Source: Ophiura sarsii (Eukaryota > Echinodermata > Ophiuroidea > Amphilepidida > Ophiuridae). Taken from it: a stretch of 64,000 nucleotides of DNA. The notes below the pieces were generated by a model. That model was not told the origin of the DNA and did not search any database. It worked only from the letters and a program-made list of their open reading frames with translations. Positions 22,905 to 33,462 of the stretch are shown here, one piece after another. The stretch is taken from positions 29,403,798 through 29,467,797 of the forward strand of contig CM069442.1 in assembly GCA_035610835.1 (NCBI GenBank). Direction: 5' to 3'. Position 1 is the first letter of the stretch. Each line of letters starts with the position of its first letter. The translations under genes were made by a program, and so were the position numbers.

Positions 22905-23547
22905 AATGATAATACAGTAAACGGAAATCTTTCGGTTTTCTTTCACATTTTTTTCATAAACAATAAATTCCTGATCACATCGGTCGAAATAGAAACGAAA
23001 TTATTTTGTAAGACGATGTCTAGATCAACTAACAACTTGCATACCACACAATCAGCAATAATCAATTTCATCGATAATAATAAATTAATTTCCCTTTTGA
23101 AGAAGATACTATCAACATAATAAAAGAACCTTGTCCGTACGACAATCGAATAACTGACATAGGTCTTTAACTATTAATTGTACTTAATTCAACTGCCCAG
23201 TCAGGTCATCTGTCAGACGGGGTCAGACTAACCGGTAATTTCATTTTGCCGGCAAAGTCAATAATGATCAATTCAGTTTCATATGAAATAGCTGCACGAA
23301 CCGTATCATCGCTAAATATCCAAATAGGTTTTAATGATTTTAAGAATTCAATTATTGGCAATTTTCCACTGTTGTTAAGGAAGTTAAAACACAGCCAGGG
23401 TAACTACATCCTACCTGTCTTACGATCCAGGTGTATACACTTGTTTTTAAAACATATTATGGAAGCCAACAAAAGCGATAATTTGCCACAAACGCGCGCG
23501 TGCTAGGGCGTGTAGGCCTACCGGGCATGAATGCAGCGCGCCAAACT
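22905..23547. other. No gene seen
   Basis: AT-rich. An 86-codon plus-strand frame (23246-23506) has no recognisable domain. One TAGGCCTA at 23513-23520. Confidence 0.4.
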
Positions 23548-23885
23548 ATGGTGTGTTTCTTGCAAACAGAAGATCGTCATATACGTAGCCCACCTTTATT
23601 GTAATGAAATTTAAAAAGTTCAAGAACGTCAAGTTAAAAATATTAGACTTTCTATTCTATCTCCCTATGTTGACGATAAAAACTATTCCCGAAATATCAA
23701 AAAAATCTAAATAAATCCAGTATTATTAAAATGTCCGGAATTTAAGGGCTACCGAGTTTGATAACGAAACTTATAACTTATATATAAGTTACTTTAAACA
23801 TCAACGCTCTTCAGACATTTATTTCTAAGAAATGAAATTGTTTGGAATTTCGGTGGCAATTGTCTGGAATTTCAGTGGAAATTGT
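23548..23885 (+). repeat. Dispersed ~330-bp repeat D, copy 1
   Basis: From ATGGTGTGTTTCTTGCAAAC to TTTGGAATTTCGGTGGCAAT, nearly identical to 28612-28932. The 3' end contains three diverged ~22-bp repeats of TTGTCTGGAATTTCAGTGG. Confidence 0.9.
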
Positions 23886-25244
23886 CAGGAATTTCAAACA
23901 GATGTGCACTTTTGAGCTGCACTGCGCTGCAGTTAATCATGCTTATGGGTGTCTTTGAAGGTGAGAATTATTTGCTTTGATTTAAATGTAATAAAGATTA
24001 GTTGGATAACAATCAACTAGGATCACGCATTATGAACTCGCCTCCCAATAGGGTGGTGCCGTTACATTTTTTAGTCTCATTCTGTCATATTCCTCAAATA
24101 TTTTTAAAACCACAAAAGCTATCTCAACAAATTTGGTATCATTTTAAAGCCCTAAAAATGAGCTATCCGCCTGCAAAATGGCATTGGTATAGCTAATACA
24201 GAAATGGAGATACAGCTGTTTGAAGTTTGGGGACCAGGGTTGGTGCTGGAAGGGGTGCCGCCGGAAGGGTGCCGCCTGTACGAACTCAATGGGGATAATC
24301 CCATGCTTTGTTCTTTTTACAATAACTAGTCATCCCCTAATGTTACAAACACCATTCTGGTCCCATTTTAAAGGATATTTAGTAGTCTTTAAGTATGTGG
24401 TTCAACAGACTTGTCAACTATTTGTAACCACTAATCAATTATGGATAAGACCATGAACATCAGCTTTCTTCCTATTCGCAACACAGTCAACATGAATAAT
24501 CAGCCTTAATTTACCGGATTTATACAAATGACTATAACAGAAAAAGTTGTCAACCTATGATAGCAAAAGTATACATTTTTGGAAAGCTTGTAACTAGAGG
24601 AATTCAGAAATGCAGTTTAGATCAGGGAAGGGTTCATCCTTAAACAAATATTCCTGAAAATTCTAAAAATATATAAAATAAAAATTGGAGATATTCACTA
24701 GCCGGTATAATTACCATACCGACGTAGTAACTTTGACAATTATATATCATCTAATGGGTAATTTCATGAGGAATTCAAATATGTAAAGTAAATAATAATA
24801 GGGGTAGGTATAAAAATATATGGATCTCAAATTAAAAATTAAACAACTCTGATATTTTCCCGAACATTTCCGATCATCCCCATTTTAGTTCTTGGATGTA
24901 CTATAATTTCAATGGCATATTTGGTTTCCTCATGCAATTTCCCTTCAGAAAATGCCACCTCAGGGGTATACAAGCAAATATAAATGTGTAAAGTTAAAAT
25001 CATGTCGCGAAAGCCAAAATCCGTGTGTAACGCGAAAGGAGGCGAGTTTTAAAAAACTCATGACCCTAGAAATATATATGCAGTGCGTAAAAATAATTCA
25101 AGCGTACGCGCAATATTTTATATAATACGCACGCGTCACACAATTAAAGTACAGTGCGTTGCGTCCATACGCGGCCACTGCATCAATTTGCTGTTGTAGG
25201 AGCTGGTCGTATTTTCCGACGAGTGGTACCACGTTAACAGTCGA
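23886..25244. other. No gene seen
   Basis: Mixed AT-rich DNA. A GC-richer island with CpG and GCGT/ACGC motifs lies at 25010-25200. The 24002-24456 frames are unrecognisable. Confidence 0.4.
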
Positions 25245-25392
25245 ATTGTCCGTCAAAATTCGAACAATCTAATGGGTATTCAAATGTCATTTCTCCGTTC
25301 TCAGCGCGAATTTTCAAATTGCTATGGTAGCTTTTTAAAATGACCATTAGATCTCCGAACATTTCGCGTTTTAATGGACAACTTTTGTCGGC
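25245..25392. mobile_element. Candidate small TIR element
   Basis: TTGTCCGTCAAAATTCGAAC with AATCTAATGGGTATT at the left is roughly inverted at the right (AATGACCATTAGAT, TTTTAATGGACAACTT). Several mismatches and a gap. Confidence 0.4.
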
Positions 25393-25439
25393 AAATTGCC
25401 CAATTTTTTACCACACTGTCTGATTTTGAAACATGGGCA

Positions 25440-25640
25440 TTGATACGTGACCTTAATGTTTATGTTAGAAACCTTTCAGACATCAGATCGATCGGAACCC
25501 AATCAATTCTATTGTGTCCATACAATTACACGACTATCAATTAGGACGTAGGATAATCTATTATGAAGCGTGCTTGTATTTCCAGGAATCTGGACGTGAC
25601 ACCGGGCGTAACCTTCAACATAAACCCGCATTGGGTATCT
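25440..25640 (+). repeat. Left flank of a segmental duplication, copy 1
   Basis: ACCTTAATGTTTATGTTAGA, CAGACATC, TCGATCG, TCCATACAATTACA and GGAATCTGGACGTGAC recur in the same order at 26865-27020. It precedes the minisatellite that begins with GGGTATCTCTGGGATACGCC. Confidence 0.85.
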
Positions 25641-26820
25641 CTGGGATACGCCGATTGATTTCTGGGAAACGATGGGAAATCTCTTGGATACGCCGGGTGT
25701 CTCTAGGCATGCTAGGTGTGACAAGAGATCTCTGGTGTACGCCGGGGATCTCTTCTCTAGGATATCTTTGGAACACGCAGCGCGTCCGATGGATCTCTGG
25801 GATACGCCCGGGATCTTTGTGATATCTCCGAATCACGCAGCGCGTCCGAGGGATCTCTGGGATACACCCGGGATCTCTGGGATATCTCTGGAACACGCAG
25901 CGCGTCCAAGGGATCTCTGGGATACACCCGGGATCTCTGGGGTATCTCTGGAACACGCAGCGCATCCAAAGGATCTCTGGGATATCTCTGGAACACGCAG
26001 CGCGTCCGAGGGATCTCTGGGATACACCCGGGATCTCTGGGGTATCTCTGGAACACGCAGCGCGTCCAAGGGATCTCTGGGATATCTCTGGAACACGCAG
26101 CGCGTCCAAGGGATCTCTGGGATATCTCTGGAACACGCAGCGCATTCAAGGGATCTCTGGGATATAACCGGGATCTCTGGGATATCTCTGGAACACGCAG
26201 CGCTTCCAAGGGATCTCTGGGATATAACCGGGATCTCTGGGATATCTCTGGAACACGCAGCGCGTCCAAGGGATCTCTGGGATATCTCTGGAACACGCAG
26301 CGTCCGAGGGATCTCTGGGATACACCCGGGATCTCTGGGATATCTCTGGAACACGCAGCGTGTCCAAGGGATCTCTGGGATATCTCTGGAACACGCAGCG
26401 CGTCCAAGGGATCTCTGGGATATAACCGGGATCTCTGGGATATCTCTGGAACACGCAGCGCGTCCAAGGGATCTCTGGGATATCTCTGGAACACGCAGCG
26501 CGTCCGAGGGATCTCTGGGATACACCCGGGATCTCTGGGGTATCTCTGGAACACGCAGCGCGTCCAATGGATCTCTGGGATATCTCAACACGCAGCGCGT
26601 CCAAGGGATCTCTGGGATATCTCTGGAACACGCAGCGCATTCAAGGGATCTCTGGGATATAACCGGGATCTCTGGGATATAACCGGGATCTCTGGGATAT
26701 CTCTGGAACACGCAGCGTCCGAGGGATCTCTGGGATACACCCGGGATCTCTGGGATATCTCTGGAACATGCAGCTCGTCCAAGGGATCTCTGGGATACGC
26801 CCTGGGGATCTTTGGGATTC
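25620..26820. repeat. Minisatellite built of 20-bp quanta
   Basis: Three 20-bp blocks alternate: GGATCTCTGGGATATCTCTG, GAACACGCAGCGCGTCCAAG and GGATCTCTGGGATACACCCG (or GATATAACCG variant). They form 40- and 60-bp composites, with only a few small deletions. Because units lack stops in several frames, a 336-codon plus frame (25672-26682) and minus frames of 164-292 codons run through it. No start context, splice pattern or non-repetitive protein supports translation. Confidence 0.95.
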
Positions 26821-26856
26821 GCTGAGGTTTCTTCTATTGTCTATTAGGCCTATGCA

Positions 26857-27283
26857 TTGATGATGCGTAACCTTAATGTTTATTTTAGAAACCTACAGAC
26901 ATCTGGTCGATCGATCTTGTCCATACAATTACAAGACTCTTATCAATTAGGATAAATGATAAAGCTAATGAAGCGTTCTTATAATTCCGGGAATCTGGAC
27001 ATGACCCTGGTAGTGACCCTGGACGTGACCCTGGGCGATACCCTAAATAATAAACCTGCATGGGGTGTCCCTGGGATATATGCCAATGGATGTCTTGGAT
27101 ACCGAGAGATCTCTCGGATACGCCGGATATCTCTGCAATGAGCAGAGGGATATCTTGGATATGCAGAGAACCTCGGGATCTTTGAAATAACTCTAAAACA
27201 TGAGGCTAAGGGATTTCTGGGATACGCCCAGGCATCTCTGTCATTCGTCGAGGTTTCCCCTGTACGCAGGGGTATCTTTGGCA
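26857..27283 (+). repeat. Segmental duplication copy 2 with unexpanded minisatellite
   Basis: Repeats the 25440 flank (GCGTAACCTTAATGTTTAT, TCCATACAATTACA, GGAATCTGGACATGACC) and continues with degenerate, low-copy versions of the minisatellite (TCTCGGATACGCCGGATATC, GGGATTTCTGGGATACGCCC). A short tandem of GTGACCCTGGAC lies at 27000-27030. Confidence 0.85.
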
Positions 27284-27285
27284 AT

Positions 27286-27302
27286 GGGGGGGGGGGGGGG
27301 GG
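27286..27302. repeat. G homopolymer tract
   Basis: Seventeen consecutive G, ending the duplicated block. Confidence 0.9.
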
Positions 27303-28611
27303 TCGCTGGGGCATTTCAAGGTAACACCCGAGAATGTATTTTGAATTTATATTGCTAAACATGAATAGATCTAGATGTAAGCTTACTTTTCGGCATTTCT
27401 CATAAATAAGCCTTATTGCATAGGCCTACATTTTGCGCCACAGAATATCCCAATTACATCTGATTTTGGAAAGTGGGATGCAAACGTTCGATACAAGTTT
27501 TATCAATCTCTTAATAATTGATGATGCCAGTTGCCTTGTCCTTTCTGTCCGTGCATCACTGACCTCATACTGTATAAAAAAGGATCATTAGGAAATATCG
27601 TTTTATTGGATGAGCATTTCATTACAGGTGCGTTTTCGTGCTAATATTGAACGTTCGTCGATTTTTAAACATATCACAGTTTCAATTTGTTTGTATAGGC
27701 CTACTCAATGTTAGCTTTTTGGACTGGGTTTATTGGTATTGGGTAGATCTCCTAAATAATCAGATAACTACATCGTACTGTAACAGTCTGTTTCAGAACA
27801 GGTTCACGTTTCGCTCGAGGACGCCTCAAAATTGACGGGTGTGCGTTGCCACGGTAATGTGAACCCGTCGATTTGCGCAATGATCGTCTTTTCGCGTTTC
27901 AAACTAAATATTTGTATAAATTTAACATCGCAATTCCTTGCTGCATCTAGTCCGATGATGCAATTACTCGTCGGTCTCATCTTTGATACTAGAATTTCAC
28001 GACACACGTCGAAATGATACGGTTTGCAGCGACGAGATCACCATTTTCTAGGCGAGTTTACACCGTTTTATAGATTTTTTTAGGATTAGCATGATTAGTG
28101 TGAATATTTTAACGTGAACTATATGCCTTTACTTTTATATAACATTATATCTCTCGTTAAGAAATCTCGGTCGAAAACTTGGCAAAATAGGATTTTGTTC
28201 AATCTTGCAAATGCTGAACGGGAGGCCGTTCCCTTGAAAACGCAGTTCCGTTCCCAAGTCCGCCCTCTATTGAGATATAGAACTTATTCGTCATCCCGAC
28301 GGAATGCGGAATCTGGTCACTTGATGCGTCGCCGGGTAAAAATTGACGACTGTGCGTCACTAAATAGCACGCCGCCTCACGCCGAACGACTCCCGTTCCG
28401 AAGCAGGCTGGTAAATATAAAAATGGGACGCACGAACACACGATCGCTCACCATGTAAATCATATTTAATCTACACAAGCTTCAACAACTTCACCTTCAT
28501 CATGTTCATAGGACGTTTCGATAACAAGCTGTTCTCCTCAATACTGATGATGAAGGATCGAACATGGTTTTGCTACACTTCTTTCTGGTTTCTATGTCGA
28601 TGCAACTATGC
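27303..28611. other. No gene called; CpG-rich patch at 27780-28450
   Basis: 27780-27900 and 28190-28450 are richer in GC and CpG than the surroundings, with overlapping frames of 114 codons (+, 28114-28458) and 80 codons (-). Inverted GAACGGGAG / CTCCCGTTC motifs lie at 28218 and 28390. It could be a promoter-type patch or an old repeat. Two TAGGCCTA octamers lie at 27421 and 27696. Confidence 0.35.
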
Positions 28612-28932
28612 ATGGTGTGTTTCTTGCAAACAGAAGATCGTCATATACGTAGCCCACCTTTATTGTAATGATATTTAAAAAATTCAAGAACGTCAAGTTA
28701 AAAATATTAGACTTTCTATCAACCCTATGAAGACGATAAAAACTATTTCCGAAATATCAAAAAAAAAATCTAAATAAATCCAGTATTATTAAAATGTCCT
28801 GAATTAAGGGCTACCGAGTTTGATAACGAAACTTATAAGTTGTTACTTTAAACATCATCGTTCTTCAGACATTTATTTCTAAGAAATGAAATTGTTTGGA
28901 ATTTCGGTTGCAATTGTCTGGAATTTCGAAAT
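28612..28932 (+). repeat. Dispersed repeat D, copy 2
   Basis: Matches 23548-23885 with small indels (A-run length, loss of TATATAAG). It begins at the same ATGGTGTGTTTC and ends in TTTGGAATTTCGGTTGCAAT. Confidence 0.9.
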
Positions 28933-29800
28933 CCTCTAATCAAAAAGGTATAATGTATATATATTTTTTTTTATTTTTTTTTATTTAAATATATTTTTAT
29001 GAAAGCGCTCAAAACGTCTGAAAATCCGGTTCAAGACAATGCCAAAAATGTCTGGAATACCGACATCCTCTATTTATAATAAAGGGGGAGGTAACACAGG
29101 TGGTGCTTTCTAATGGGATCGATGATCCACACTTCAAAAAGGTCGTCAGCCCCTAGAATCATCCTATGTCTGGGAAAAGAATGGATAATTCAACTTCACA
29201 TTGTGTGGTTTAGATGGTTATGAGCTGGCACATTGATACTGTTATGTGGAAACCACCGGGAAACCACGAACTATCGGAAACATATCTTTCCATCTTTTGA
29301 GTAAGGAAATGTTGCATTTCGTCATGTGTACGTGTGCAGCTCTCTGCGTCAATAACGTGCGAAAGGGGATATAATATACGACCCCTTATCTTCTGGGGAA
29401 AGAATATTGCAAACTGAATAGGTGTTGTTAGGAGTAATATCAGGGGTGTGCCTCTGAGCTTGCCGATCGGGTCCACTTTTTAATTAAAATTTGGTCAGCA
29501 TAGAACTGGTGGCGCTATACTGATCAGGCGTGATTGTCCAGACGACGCTGGACATAGGCGTATTCACGAGTATTCAGGTTAAAATATGCGAACGAGGTTA
29601 CCTGATCAAGTGAATGGGACGACCGCTTAACAACGGTTTAAATTCAAAAAATAGCATTTACAATTGGGATGATTTAATAGCCATCCCGAACGGTTTTGGA
29701 TTGGAAAAATTTTCTTCTAACCTATGATGAATTTTATGGGGTCATATAATCAAAATCCATTGTTACATTGAAACCAACGGAAATTCAAAACTAGATATGA
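28933..29800. other. No gene; AT tract then unique sequence
   Basis: A T/A-rich low-complexity run at 28955-29000. An 88-codon minus-strand frame (29210-29476) is unrecognisable. The DR-array element probably begins near 29800. Confidence 0.4.
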
Positions 29801-29804
29801 CTCC

Positions 29805-31230
29805 GGTCTAAGACCAGGGGACCTTGATTTTTGTCTTGTTCCTGACATTTGCCCCGAGGTCATGATTTACTTTTCTTATTGTCTAATGAAAAGAGATCAG
29901 ATGCATCAAGTATGATCGAAATCGGAGCACGTCTTGGATTATTGATCCCTAGTGACCCCCATATGACATTTCAATTTTAATCGCTGGACACCCAATAATG
30001 TCGATGTGTGACCTTTGACCCCAAACTGTGAAGACCCTATATGTAAGTCAGGTAGGGGGTCATACTGACCAAATCTGGTGATTATAGCATGTAATCTGTA
30101 GGAGGAGAAGCATTTTAAGTAATAGAAGTGAAAATTAACATTTTGACCCCTAGTGACCCCTTTTTGACCTTCGACCTGGTCAATATGTTTGACTTATTTT
30201 CTTGGCTCATCAAATCAAACAAGATGCAACAAACCCGGTCCAAATCAGAGCATGTCTTAACTTTTGCCCCTGTAAAGTTCAATGACCCCTAGTGACCCCT
30301 TCTTGACCTTTGACCTGGTCAATATGATTGACTTATTTTCTTGGCTTATCAATCCAAACAAGATGCAACAAACCCGGTCCAAATCGGAGCATGTCTTAAC
30401 TGTTACCTCTGTAAAGTTCAATGACCCCTAGTGACCCCTTCTTGACCTTTGACCTGGTCAATATGATTGACTTTTTCTCTTGGCTCATCAATCCAAACAA
30501 GATGCAACAAACCCGGTCCAAATCGGAGCATGTCTTAACATTTACCTTTGTAAAGTTCAATGACCCCTAGTGACCCCTTCTTGACCTTTGACCTGGTCAA
30601 TATGATTGACTTATTTTCTTGGCTTATCAATCCAAACAAGATGCAACAAATCCGGTTCAAATCGGAGCATGTCTTAACTTTTACCCCTGTAAAGTTCAAT
30701 GACCCCTAGTGACCCCATATGATATGTCATTTTTAATCGCTTAAGACCCTATATGAGCATGGACCTAGGAAATCTTTTGACCAATTATGAAGGTCATGAG
30801 TCATTTCCTCTGAGACAAGAAGCATTTTAAGTGATCGAATTGAAAATTTACATTTTGACCCCTAGTGACCCCAAATGATTTTTAATTTTAAAAACCGTTC
30901 TTTTGTATATGCGTACGGTCAAAAGGAATATGTGGACCAATTTTGACGATCCTAGGTCATTTCACTAAATTGGAAATGCGTTTTAGGTGAAAATCACGTT
31001 TTGACCCTTAGTGACCCCTGTGTGACCTTTGACCCCAAACTGTGAAGACCCTATATGTAGGTCAGGTAGGGGGTCCTACTGACCAAATCTGGTGATTGTA
31101 GCATGTAAACTGTAGGAGAAGAAGCATTTTGTAGAAATATTGCCAGAAGAAGAAGAAGAAGCAGATGAAAGAAACGGCAGAGATAGAACTAGACAGGACT
31201 TGTGCTTCGAGAAGCACGAATATTGGTTTT
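29805..31230. repeat. Tandem array 1 (139-bp period) with nuclear-receptor-like motifs
   Basis: TGACCCCTAGTGACCCC starts at 30144, 30283, 30422, 30561 and 30700: exactly 139 bp each. TGACCTTTGACCT follows 21 bp later at 30304, 30443 and 30582 (TTCGACCT variant at 30165). Diverged units flank the core (30009, 30856, 31023). It ends in an AAG-rich run (31145-31160), a hairpin GTGCTTCGAGAAGCAC and AATATTGGTTTTG. Confidence 0.93.
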
Positions 31231-31590
31231 GTTAATTAATTACAATAGGTCAATGACCCTTAGTGACCCTAGAAGCATTTTTTAATTAAGAAATTGTTTT
31301 ATTTTCAATTAAACTTGTTAATAACTTACATAAAATACAATGCGTGACCAATCATAGAACATAAAAAGACTTAGATTACAAACGTGTTATTGTATACAAT
31401 TTTAAAATAAATCCAGTTGTTCCTGACTATTTATTTATTAACCTCTACACTGTAGATAGGTGTAATGAGTGTTTATTAGCCACGAGACTGTATACGGTAG
31501 TTGCAGTTGTTGTTCATAATCGTCAGACTGTCCGTGGATATAGTGATTGTTAGTTAGTCACCAGATGTACATTGAAAATCTGACAAGCGG
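31231..31590. other. Spacer between the two DR arrays
   Basis: AT-rich; one GACCCTTAGTGACCC fragment at ~31256. No gene. Confidence 0.5.
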
Positions 31591-33160
31591 TCATTGACCC
31601 CTTGTGACCCCATATGACATGTTAATTTTAATAGCTGTTTACGTGAAATAACTGAATATTCACATTTTGACCTCTAGTGACCCCTTGTTGACCTTTGACC
31701 TAATTGTACTGATGGACATATTTTCTTGGCTCATCAAACCAAACAAGATAAAACAAGTCCGGTCCAAATCGGACAATGTCTTAACTTTTACGCCTGTAAA
31801 GTTCAATGACCCCTAGTGACCCCATATGACATGTGAATTTTAATAGCAGGAGACCCTATGTGCACATGGTCATAAGGAATCATTTGACTAATTGTGGCGA
31901 TTGTAACATGTAAACTGTAGGAGGAGTAGCGTTTTTAAGGATATTCACATTTTGACCTCTAGTGACCCCTTGTTGACCTTTGAACTAATTCAAATGGTTG
32001 ACTTATTTTCTTGGCTCATCAAACCAAACAAGATGTCAAAGTTTGGTCCAAATCGGACAATGTCTTAACTTTTATGCCTGTAAAGTTCAATGACCCCTAG
32101 TGACCCCATATGACATGTGAATTTTAATAGCAGGAGACCCTATATGCACATGGTCATAAGGAATCATTTGACCAATTGTGGCGATTGTAATATGTAAACT
32201 GTAGGAGGAGTAGCGTTTTTAAGGATATTCACATTTTGACCTCTAGTGACCCCTTGTTGACCTTTGACCTAATTCAAATGATTGACTTATTTTCTTGGCT
32301 CATCAAACCAAACAAGATGTCGAAGTTTGGTCCAAATCGGACAATGTCTTAACTTTTATGCCTGTAAAGTTCAATGACCCCTAGTGACCCCATATGACAT
32401 GTGAATTTTAATCGCAGGAGACCCTATATGCACATGGTCATAAGGAATCATTTGACTAATTGTGGCGATTGTAACATGTAAACTGTAGGAGGAGTAGCGT
32501 TTTTAAGGATATTCACATTTTGACCTCTAGTGACCCTTTGTTGACCTTTGACCTAATTCAAATGATTGACTTATTTTCTTGGCTCATCAAATCAAACAAG
32601 ATGTCAAAGTTTAGTCCAAATCGGACAATGTCTTAACTTTTATGCCTGTAAAGTTCAATGACCCCTAGTGACCCCATATGACATGTGAATTTTAATAGCA
32701 GGAGACCCTATATGCACATGGTCATAAGGAATCATTTGACTAATTGTGGCGATTGTAACATGTAAACTGTAGGAGAAGTAGCGTTTTTAAGGATATTCAC
32801 GTTTTGACCTCTAGTGACCCCTTGTTGACCTTTGACCTAATTCAAATGATTGACTTATTTTCTTGGCTCATCAAATCAAACAAGATGTCAAAGTTTGGTC
32901 CAAATCGGACAATGTCTTAACTTTTATGCCTGTAAAGTTCAATGACCCCTAGTGACCCCATATGACATGTGAATTTTAATCGCAGGAGACCCTATATGCA
33001 CATGGTCATAAGGAACCATTTGACCAATTGTGGCGATTGTGACATGTAAACTGTAGGAGAAGTAGCATGCGTTGGAAGAAAGAAAGAAGAAAGAAGAAAG
33101 AAAGAAAGAAAATGAGGATAACAGTATATTGGTTTGCTGCGCAAAACCAATATAATACCT
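31590..33160. repeat. Tandem array 2 (284-bp period) with nuclear-receptor-like motifs
   Basis: TGACCCCTAGTGACCCC begins at 31807, 32091, 32375, 32659 and 32943, and TGACCTCTAGTGACCC at 31668, 31953, 32237, 32521 and 32805: 284-285 bp steps. TGACCTTTGACCT lies 21 bp after the latter at 31689, 32258, 32542 and 32826 (TTTGAACT variant at 31974). It ends with a GAAA/GAAG tract (33069-33110) and the hairpin ATATTGGTTTGCTGCGCAAA / ACCAATAT at ~33126-33153. Confidence 0.95.
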
Positions 33161-33189
33161 CGATTTTTGAAAAAATCAAGGTAATTAAC

Positions 33190-33462
33190 GGCCGTTCGTA
33201 GCCACCGTCGTCTGTGATTGTCTGCGTGATTGTAGCAGACGACACGACGCTGGCCACGCGTCTCTCAGACGACCCAATATGTCAACGGGAGTGCACTATT
33301 TTGAATTATTTTTAACAGTCATCGCCCGGTTAACAATGACAATTCTTTTAATTATGATGAATTTGTCAAAATGATAACATTAACATTCGCGATTACGTGA
33401 ATATTCACCTTATTCATTACGTATTCAACATTTAGGTTTCGCGTGGCCACCGTCGTCTGTGT
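33190..33462. repeat. Clustered direct and inverted GCCACCGTCGTCTG motifs
   Basis: GTAGCCACCGTCGTCTGTG near 33199 recurs directly as GTGGCCACCGTCGTCTGTG near 33445. Inverted forms (CAGACGACACGACGCTGGCC) lie at 33236-33255. This may be remains of a TIR element, but ends are not resolved. Confidence 0.5.

Noticed and set aside
25672..26711. Long open frames (336 codons plus, up to 292 minus) as genes
   Set aside because: They arise from a stop-free minisatellite unit, are open in several frames on both strands and lack any non-repeat protein sequence.
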